NCBI GenBank assembly: GCA_001872165.1
Contig: MNXK01000149.1
Span: forward strand, 1-5,438
Length of the DNA stretch: 5,438 bases
Source of the DNA: Anaerolineae bacterium CG2_30_58_95
GTDB lineage: Bacteria; Chloroflexota; Anaerolineae; Anaerolineales; Villigracilaceae
Reading direction: 5' to 3'
Below, one piece after another: positions 4,346 to 5,438 of this stretch (its first letter is position 1; the number at the start of each line of letters is the position of its first letter). A program made the position numbers and the translations under genes. The notes beneath the pieces are model-generated. The model was not told the DNA's origin. It saw only the letters and a list, made by a program, of their open reading frames with translations, and made no database searches.

Positions 4346-5438
4346 TTACTTTCCTGCCTTGCGGACGCGCAGATGCAGCCCTTCGACCGTCACCACCTCG
4401 ACGCGCTCGCCGCGGCGGATCGCTTTACAACCTTGAGCCAGTTCCGCCGTCCACAGCTCGCTCCCCGCCTGAACCTGGCCGGTTGGGTCAATGTCTGTGC
4501 GGGCGATGCCGGTCTGACCACGCATGCCTTCCTGTCCGGTAATGACCGGGCGTTTCTGCGCCCGCAGGGCGAATCCGATGATGACGGCGAACAGGAGGCC
4601 GGTGAGGATGCCGACCAGGATGACCAGCGGGAGCGAGACGCGCTGGAACTGGGGCGTGCCGGGTGAGTTGAACAGCACCAGCGCGCCGACGATGAACGAG
4701 CCGATGCCGGCCGTGGTCAGCGCGCCGTGCGTGGGAGCTTTGATGTCCACGATGAAGAGCACGAAGGCAATGATGAGGAAAACCAGGCCGAACCAGTTGA
4801 CGGAGAGGACGCCCATCCCATAGGCCGCCAGCGCCAGGCAGACTGCGCCGAGGAAGCCGGACACCCATCCACCCGGGCTGGAAAGTTCGATGAAGATGGC
4901 CTGCACGCCAATGCTCAAGAGCAGGAAGACAATGTTGGGGTTGGTCAGTATCTCCAGCAGTTGCTCGATGAGCGACATAGGGACTTCTTCGGTAATCGCG
5001 CCCGCGGTGTGCAGTGTGCGCGGGCCGGAGGCCATCTGGACAGTGTAGCCGTCCAGTTGATTTAACAGGTCTTCAAGATCGTTCGCAATAAAATCCACCA
5101 GACCAACCCGGAGGGCTTCGGTGGCCGAGGCGGCCTTGGCCGATTCGATGGTCTCTTCGGCCAGCGCCACCGCCTCCGGGCGGCGTCGTTCGGTGTACGA
5201 ACGAACCAGCGCCTTCATCGCCTCTTTGGTCTTGGTCTCTTCGGTGGACGCCAGGTTTTCACCCTGGCCGCCGACCGGGCTGGCCGCGCCGATGGCCGTT
5301 TCGGGGGCCATGGCCGCGGCGTGTCCCGCCAGCGTGATGACCGTCCCAGCGGAGGCGGCCCACGCGCCGCGCGGGCTGACGTAGACCACCACCGGCACGC
5401 TGCTGGCGCGGATGTCCTGCGCCATCGTCTTCATGGGG
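4346..5438 (-). CDS. nfeD: NfeD-type membrane-bound serine protease (ClpP class), N-terminus outside window
   Basis: The open frame runs off the right edge (CCC precedes the first visible Met), so 5432-5434 is not the true start; at least the first part of the protease domain is missing. Numbering from that Met, the ClpP-like part includes VPVVVYVSPRGAWAASAGT with the expected nucleophile Ser28. Lys68 is at the position matching the catalytic lysine of archaeal 1510-N proteases (alignment by eye). About five membrane segments follow (near 168-182, 190-206, 214-230, 240-255, 268-292), including the family-typical APTHGALTTAGIGS. A small OB-fold NfeD domain closes the protein (about 300-362, with GMRGQTGIARTDIDPTGQV). 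Long NfeD proteins partner with stomatin/flotillin-like proteins in membrane quality control. No such partner lies downstream here; it may be upstream of the window. Confidence 0.92.
   Translation of the reverse strand, partial: PMKTMAQDIRASSVPVVVYVSPRGAWAASAGTVITLAGHAAAMAPETAIGAASPVGGQGENLASTEETKTKEAMKALVRSYTERRRPEAVALAEETIESAKAASATEALRVGLVDFIANDLEDLLNQLDGYTVQMASGPRTLHTAGAITEEVPMSLIEQLLEILTNPNIVFLLLSIGVQAIFIELSSPGGWVSGFLGAVCLALAAYGMGVLSVNWFGLVFLIIAFVLFIVDIKAPTHGALTTAGIGSFIVGALVLFNSPGTPQFQRVSLPLVILVGILTGLLFAVIIGFALRAQKRPVITGQEGMRGQTGIARTDIDPTGQVQAGSELWTAELAQGCKAIRRGERVEVVTVEGLHLRVRKAGK

Noticed and set aside
1..5438. tRNA, rRNA, CRISPR array or integrase gene
   Set aside because: Looked for on both strands; no cloverleaf with a tRNA-like T-arm, no regularly spaced repeats, and no tyrosine recombinase frame.

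Overview
The window is high-GC bacterial chromosome. The Thr/Pro/Ser-rich linker of the lipoprotein at the left, together with glmS, lipA and nfeD of these sequence types, suggests a Chloroflexota (Anaerolineae-like) genome. That placement is inferred from protein style and not from a marker gene.

Layout, left to right. Positions 1-99 (minus) hold the first 33 codons of glmS, which runs off the left edge. A divergent intergenic region (100-312) carries the glmS leader, with a short perfect hairpin, and a good sigma70-type promoter for the next gene. Positions 313-1265 (plus) encode a secreted lipoprotein with an alpha/beta-hydrolase fold. Its reading frame is broken by a one-base shift in a short G run at 959-962. 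A strong hairpin at 1289-1317 ends this unit.

Positions 1394-2145 look like a single integron-type gene cassette. It is AT-richer than its surroundings and holds one minus-strand gene (1453-2091) for a membrane-anchored protein of unknown function. GTTAGGCGGC lies ahead of the gene. GCCGCCCAAC and an attC-like hairpin begin four bases after its stop codon. Joining the two ends would rebuild a 58-base attC ('59-base element'). No integrase gene is in the window.

The right half is entirely minus strand. A partial nfeD (4346 to the right edge) encodes a membrane serine protease of the ClpP class. After it comes a well-formed promoter (4293-4321) heading a tight three-gene unit: a small predicted winged-helix protein (3932-4246), an unknown three-segment membrane protein (3224-3925), and lipA (2302-3246). 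The intergenic distance is 6 bases between the first two genes, and lipA overlaps the membrane-protein gene by 23 bases. LipA makes the lipoyl cofactor of 2-oxoacid dehydrogenases and the glycine cleavage system. Its co-transcription with the two unknown genes is the main clue to their context. A degenerate heptanucleotide repeat covers the lipA stop codon. The cassette lies just downstream of lipA, so lipA transcripts could read into it.
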